From Spartobacteria bacterium UBA695 (lineage in GTDB: Bacteria; Verrucomicrobiota; Verrucomicrobiia; Chthoniobacterales; Chthoniobacteraceae): a DNA stretch of 64,000 nucleotides. A model generated the notes under the pieces. That model had not been told where the DNA came from and ran no database searches. It saw only the letters and a program-made list of their open reading frames with translations. Below, one piece after another: positions 60,801-64,000 of this stretch. The stretch covers positions 124,001 through 188,000 of the forward strand of contig DBMP01000023.1 in the NCBI GenBank assembly GCA_002298145.1. The letters are read 5' to 3'. Made by a program: the position numbers and the translations under genes. How positions within the stretch are numbered: the stretch's first letter is position 1; the number at the start of each line of letters is the position of its first letter.

Positions 60801-63800
60801 AACCGATATCGCGACCAACTGCGTATCCGATAAAGCGCCCAACTGAGCCGCCGTTAGCGCCGAGACCTGAGTGGAAGCCATGCCGCTGATTTGGGTATTA
60901 CTGAGTCCAGCAATCTGCGTGACCGACAGAGACTGGATTTGCGTTTCCGTCAACGCCCCAAACAGCGTCTCCGTCAGCGCCGAGAGCTGCGTGGTGCTCA
61001 GCGTCTGCAACTGCGCCGCAGTCAACCCGGTAATCCCCGTGGTGGAAAGCGCTGCAAGTTGCATCGTGGTCACCAGACCGAGCCGTTCCGGTGCCAATGC
61101 GGCGATTTGCGTGCTCGTGAGCCCGCCAAACTCGGCGGCCGTCAGCGCCCCCAACTGCGTGGCAGTCAACACCGCCAAAGCAGTCGTGGAAAGACCGGGA
61201 ACCGCGCTCGCGGAGAACGCCGCAACCTGGCTTGCAGAAAGCTCTTCAATCTGCGTCAATGCCATCGCCGCGACCTGCGTGCTCGTCAAACCGCCGATGC
61301 CCGTGGTGCTCAAGGCCGCCATTTGCGAAGCGCTCAGCGCCTTCAACTGCGTGGTAGCCAACGCACCCGCCTGGGCCGCCGTCAGCGCGCCGATCTGCCG
61401 GGTGCTCAGCGCGCCAATCTCGTCCACCGTCAGTCCGCCGACCCCCGTGGTGGAAATGGCAGAAATCTGCGTGATATTCAGGACGCCCAACTGCGTCGTA
61501 AGGAACGCGGAGATTTGCGTGGAAGTCAGGCTGCCGAGAGCCGTCGTGCTGAGCGTCGTAAGTTGAGCGAGCGTTAGCACCGCAATTTGATTAGCCGTCA
61601 GATCCCCCATCTGAGTCGGCGTCAGGCCGTCAAGCTGCGTGGAGGTCAGGCTCGCGACGTCGATCGTCGTCAAGCCCGCGATCTGACGGTCACTGAGGCT
61701 GCCGATGGCCGTGGAAGTCAGCGCCGTAAACTGGGCGAACGTCAAGGCGTCGAGCTGGGTAATCGTGAAGCCGCCCATCGCCGTGGAAGTCAGCGCCGCC
61801 ACTTGGCTCGTGGATAGCGCGGCAAGCTGCGTGAGCGCCATAGCAGCGATCTGGGTATCCAGTAATCCCGAAATCTCGGTCGTCGTCAGCAAGGAAATCT
61901 GGGTGGAATCAAGCGAAGAGAGCTGCGTGGATTCCAGCGCGCCAACCAGGGTGGCCGTCAGCGCAGCCCATTGAACCGAGGAGAGCGCGTCCAATTCCGT
62001 GGCACTTAATCCGCGGATCGCCGCAGTGGAGAGCGCCGCGAGCTGCGTCGTATCCAACGCGGCAATCTGGACTGTCGTGAGCGCGCCCATGCCCGTGCTC
62101 GTGAAGCCCTGCGCCTGCGTCGTCGTCAGCGCCGCAAGCTGCGTTGCCGTCAACGCACCAAGCTGGGTCGTCGTCAGCGCCCCGATGCACGAGCTGCCCA
62201 GCCCCTTGATCTGCGTGATCGTCAACGCGGCCACCTGCGCGACGTCGAGTTGGCGGAATTGCGTAGTCGTCAGCGCCCCGATGGCGGTCGAGGACATCGC
62301 GGTCAGTTGCGCCGCCGTCAGCGAGGCAAGCTGCGTAGCCGTCAGGCCCGTCATCTGCGTGCTCTCTAGCGCCGCGAATTGCGTCGTGGACAAGGCCGCA
62401 AGCTGCGTGGCCGTCAGCGTCCCCAAGGCGGTTCCCGTCAGGCCCTTGATCTGGCTAACCGTGAACACCGCAAGCTGGCTGGCGCTCAAGGCATCGACCG
62501 CCGTCGTGGTAAGCGCCGCCAGCCCGGCGCTGGTAAGGCCCCGCAGCTGAGTCGCCGTCAGCACGGCAATCTGCGTAGAAGTGAGGCTGCCCATCGCCGT
62601 GGTCGTCAGCGCGCCGAGCTGCGTGGACGTCAGCCCCTGCACCTGCGTCACCGTCAGTTCGCTCAGCTCCGTGGAGGTAAGGCCGCTCACCTGGGTCGTC
62701 GTCAACGCGCCAATCTGCGTGGACGCCAGCGCCGCCACCTGGGTTTCGGTCAGCACACCGATGCCCGTGCTGCTGAGGCCCTTGACCTGCGTGGAACTCA
62801 AGGCCGCAAGCTGCATGGCGGTCAAGTCACCGACCTGCGTCATCGTCAACGCGCTCAATGCCGTCGAGGTCAACGCCGCCAGTTGCGTGGTCGTCAAAAC
62901 ACCAAACTGCGCTTCGGTAAACCCACTGATCTGCGTAGTCGTTAGCGCGGAAATCTGCGTGGCCGTTAAGCCGACAAGCTGGCTCGTTTTCAACGCTCCA
63001 ATGCCGGAACTCGTCACCCCCTGAACCTGCGTCGTCGAGAGCGCCCCAAGCTGCGTAGCGGAAAGCTCTGCCACGGCCGTAGTTGTCAGCGCCGCAAGGC
63101 CCGTACTGGTAAGACCCTTCAACTGCGTTGCGCTCAGAGCATTCACCTGCGTATCGAGTAATCCCGCAACAGCCGTGGCGGTCAGCGCCCCGAGTTGAGT
63201 GGAAGAGAGGCCTGCCAGCTGCGTCGTTGTAATGCCGCCGACCTGCGCCGAGGTCAGCCCGCTCATTTGCGTCGCGGAAAGCGCCGCAAGCTGCGTGACG
63301 CTCAACGCTGCAAGCTGCGTATTGGCCAGCGCGCCCAGCCCCTCGCTGGTCAACCCTTGCACCTGCGCCGTGCCCAAGGCCGCGAGCTGCGTCCCGGTAA
63401 ACCAGCCCACCTGAGCCGTCGTCAAGCCGCCCAATTCCGTGGCCGTCAGCGAGGTGAGCTGCGCGGAGGTCAAATTCTGGAACTGATCTTCAGTTAGCCC
63501 CGTTACTTGCGCCGTCGTCAGCGAAGCGATTTGCAGGGGCGTCAACGTCTTGATCTGCGTCGTCGTCAACGCCCCGATGCCCGTGCTCGTAAGGCCTTGG
63601 AGCTGGGTCGTGCTCAGGATGCTCAACAGCCCCGAGGGAAGCTCCGCGATCACAGTAGTTGTCAGCGCACCCAGCCCGGTGCTGGTAAAGCCCTGGACCT
63701 GCGCCGTGGTCAGCAGTTCAGCCTGCGCGTCGGTGAGCCCGCACAGCGCCGTGGCAGTCAGCGCCCCGAGCTGCGTGGAACTCAGCGCGCCAAGCTGCCG

Positions 63801-63980
63801 CGAGGTCAACTCCCCGACCTGCGTCGAAGTCAGCCCCGTCATTTGCGTCGTCGTCAACGCGCCGATCTGACTGGATGCAAGCGCCTCGAACTGGGCGTCA
63901 CTCAAAGCCGCGATCGAGGTACTGGAAAACCCTTGAACTTGCGTCGCCGTCAGCGCCTCGATTTGCGCATTGGTCAACCC
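57837..63980 (-). repeat. Coding tandem repeat: 24-bp unit, about 256 copies, with a 576-bp higher-order period
   Basis: Octad k, counted from the window edge, occupies the 24 bases that begin at 64004-24k and run downward. Units carrying a small residue instead of Gln at position 6 recur every 24 octads: numbers 3, 27, 51, 75, 123, 147, 171, 195 and 219 all do. Octads 13, 37 and 61 (GFTSTGLG, GLTSTGLA, GLTSAGLA) and their neighbours repeat in the same order. This points to amplification of a 576-bp block followed by divergence without frame-shifting indels. Confidence 0.8.
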
Positions 63981-64000
63981 GCCCAGCGCCGTCACCGTCA
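57837..64000 (-). CDS. Giant Thr/Ser-rich octapeptide-repeat protein (N-terminus outside window)
   Basis: The frame is open from the stop at 57837 to the window edge; 2,052 codons from a GTG at 63995 are visible, but the real start lies beyond 64000. The whole chain is built of octapeptides of the type [AGS]-L-[TS]-x-T-Q-[LIV]-[AGS], about 256 units with no insertion or deletion. The stop codon fills the eighth place of the last unit. Roughly two thirds of the units have Gln at position 6; most others have Gly, Ala or Glu. No signal, anchor or enzymatic domain is visible in this part. A surface, filamentous or mucin-like role is inferred from size and composition and from the linked O-glycosyltransferase gene. 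Confidence 0.85.
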   Translation of the reverse strand, partial: TVTALGGLTNAQIEALTATQVQGFSSTSIAALSDAQFEALASSQIGALTTTQMTGLTSTQVGELTSRQLGALSSTQLGALTATALCGLTDAQAELLTTAQVQGFTSTGLGALTTTVIAELPSGLLSILSTTQLQGLTSTGIGALTTTQIKTLTPLQIASLTTAQVTGLTEDQFQNLTSAQLTSLTATELGGLTTAQVGWFTGTQLAALGTAQVQGLTSEGLGALANTQLAALSVTQLAALSATQMSGLTSAQVGGITTTQLAGLSSTQLGALTATAVAGLLDTQVNALSATQLKGLTSTGLAALTTTAVAELSATQLGALSTTQVQGVTSSGIGALKTSQLVGLTATQISALTTTQISGFTEAQFGVLTTTQLAALTSTALSALTMTQVGDLTAMQLAALSSTQVKGLSSTGIGVLTETQVAALASTQIGALTTTQVSGLTSTELSELTVTQVQGLTSTQLGALTTTAMGSLTSTQIAVLTATQLRGLTSAGLAALTTTAVDALSASQLAVFTVSQIKGLTGTALGTLTATQLAALSTTQFAALESTQMTGLTATQLASLTAAQLTAMSSTAIGALTTTQFRQLDVAQVAALTITQIKGLGSSCIGALTTTQLGALTATQLAALTTTQAQGFTSTGMGALTTVQIAALDTTQLAALSTAAIRGLSATELDALSSVQWAALTATLVGALESTQLSSLDSTQISLLTTTEISGLLDTQIAAMALTQLAALSTSQVAALTSTAMGGFTITQLDALTFAQFTALTSTAIGSLSDRQIAGLTTIDVASLTSTQLDGLTPTQMGDLTANQIAVLTLAQLTTLSTTALGSLTSTQISAFLTTQLGVLNITQISAISTTGVGGLTVDEIGALSTRQIGALTAAQAGALATTQLKALSASQMAALSTTGIGGLTSTQVAAMALTQIEELSASQVAAFSASAVPGLSTTALAVLTATQLGALTAAEFGGLTSTQIAALAPERLGLVTTMQLAALSTTGITGLTAAQLQTLSTTQLSALTETLFGALTETQIQSLSVTQIAGLSNTQISGMASTQVSALTAAQLGALSDTQLVAISVAGADGFTTTEMAALTAVQIAALTTTLVASLCDTQIAALTATQISNLTTTQLRSLDTEAFAALTASQISALTTTQVAGLTTTEMGVLTTAAAAALTTAQVAALSSSQIAAIDSTAISVLTASELAALTTRQLAALTSAQFGALTTTQLSSFTAAQWGVVTSTELGGMSDSQLASLSTTQLAALNTTQVAALSTTAFSGLTATQLGALSAAQLGALTSTELGSLNTTQLGALTTSQLASLTTTQIQGLPTTGIAILAATQLQALTTDQIAALTTTQIASLNATTVAALATSQLAALTISQMAALSTTGVSNLTTSELAALTTKQLAALTSTQVGALTTKQVATLTSTQLTCLTTGEIAGMTSTQVSTLTTTQLAALTTQQIAAFSATAIKGMSETQFESLSSTAFRALTATELGGLTTTQVQALSTTLLNALTTTQLQGLTTTEIGALTITQIAALSTTQLLSLKTTEIAGLTSSQVSALSKEQLAAFTTTQIAALSTTGATGLTATQFASLTGKQLAALTQEQVGALTTTQVSALTTTELGNLTTTEIAGLVSTQVGQLSSTQLGALTTDQVAALSTNGVYGLTDKQIGYLSDDQFAALTVTQVAGLSTTALSGLTTDELAQLTETQLASLSAKGIAALTTTQIVNLTTTQIGVLTATELGGLTSTQVAALTSTQLAALSTTQLTELSTTGVSGLSASQVESLTTTQVVSLTPAELMALTDTAVSGLTAAQFAQLTTMQFGSLSATGITGLTTTQIAGLTTTQILLLTATELSGLAATQIGALSLEQFETLTSRQLAALSSSGISGLTTSEIADMTLTQLAALSDTQIAALTITAIDAFSTAQIKALTTGQVGGLQRMQIRAFDTGQLNALSTTQIMAMSGTQIGSLTSTEWNSLSTTLLASMTSDQIGALTGVQLGIVVPTLIANMSATQFGAITTTTMTEITTTTLAALTTTAIAMFNGTELGALTSEQLAVMSTEQLEAIKDAIL

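Noticed and set aside
57874..63870. Many long plus-strand frames (up to about 330 residues) across the giant gene
   Set aside because: They are Arg- or Val/Ser-rich mirror images of the minus-strand octad codons. They stay open because the repeat has a fixed codon period and lacks stops on the other strand.
57840..63980. CRISPR-like or satellite repeat array of 24-bp units
   Set aside because: The units are not identical and there are no spacers. Variation is mostly at the third codon base or conservative, and one long frame runs through all of them, so it is a coding repeat.
1..64000. tRNA, rRNA, insertion sequence or prophage features
   Set aside because: I looked for cloverleaf-like segments, transposase-like proteins and terminal inverted repeats and recognised none.

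Overview
The window comes from a motile Gram-negative bacterium. It encodes P- and L-ring proteins, a Wza/Wzc-type exopolysaccharide export set and an outer-membrane beta-barrel. The presence of CsrA with FliW, flagellar sigma-28 and sigma-54 promoters, very large repeat proteins and SPINDLY/OGT-type glycosyltransferases would fit the PVC superphylum (for example Verrucomicrobiota). That placement is inference and weak, because there is no rRNA or other phylogenetic marker here. GC content is moderately high by eye, apart from one AT-rich gap at 17.76-18.18 kb.

Layout. (1) 0.1-7.2 kb, minus strand: an exopolysaccharide operon running beta-barrel protein, Wza-like export protein, Wzc-like tyrosine autokinase, NusG/RfaH-like antiterminator, Wzy-like polymerase/ligase. 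A secreted protein of unknown function is divergent from it at 7.57 kb. (2) 8.3-13.1 kb, minus strand: two tandem flagellin units of identical length (948 bp each), each with its own sigma-28 promoter, a leader hairpin with GGA in the loop, and a terminator. Downstream lies a small operon of secreted proline-rich and TPR proteins. (3) 13.2-17.8 kb, plus strand: fliD and a lipoprotein, then a sigma-28 operon with a FlgM-like protein, FliS, a FliT-like protein and a degenerate HD-GYP protein. (4) 18.2-19.6 kb: a sigma-54-dependent response regulator. (5) 19.6-54.7 kb, minus strand: about 35 kb of almost uninterrupted co-directional flagellar genes. The order is flgB-flgC-fliE-fliF-fliG-fliH-fliI-fliJ-motE-fliK-flgD-flgE-fliL-fliM-fliN-fliO-fliP-fliQ-fliR-flhB-flhA-flhF-(77 aa)-fliA-motA-motB-(83 aa), then from a second sigma-54 promoter flgF-flgG-flgA-flgH-flgI-flgJ-flgN-flgK-flgL-fliW-csrA, ending in a 1,777-residue three-glycosyltransferase fusion. 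(6) 54.9-55.9 kb: a small sigma-54-driven unknown gene and a lone receiver-domain protein. (7) 55.8-64.0 kb, minus strand: a TPR-SPINDLY glycosyltransferase downstream of, and probably co-transcribed with, a giant Thr/Ser-rich octapeptide-repeat protein that leaves the window.

How it fits together (inference). The NtrC-type regulator with sigma-54 turns on hook/basal-body operons, and at three of these the start codon lies exactly 15 nt after the -12 box, implying near-leaderless messages. FliA then drives the flagellins and the flgM-fliS operon, held back by the FlgM-like protein. CsrA, relieved by FliW, probably represses flagellin translation through the leader hairpins. Three OGT-like catalytic domains in two proteins suggest strong investment in O-glycosylation of flagellins, of secreted Pro/Ser/Thr-rich proteins, or of the giant repeat protein.

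The most unusual item is the giant protein. Over 2,052 visible residues it keeps an 8-residue register with no insertion or deletion, and a second-order period of 24 octads (192 residues, 576 bp) can be followed along it.
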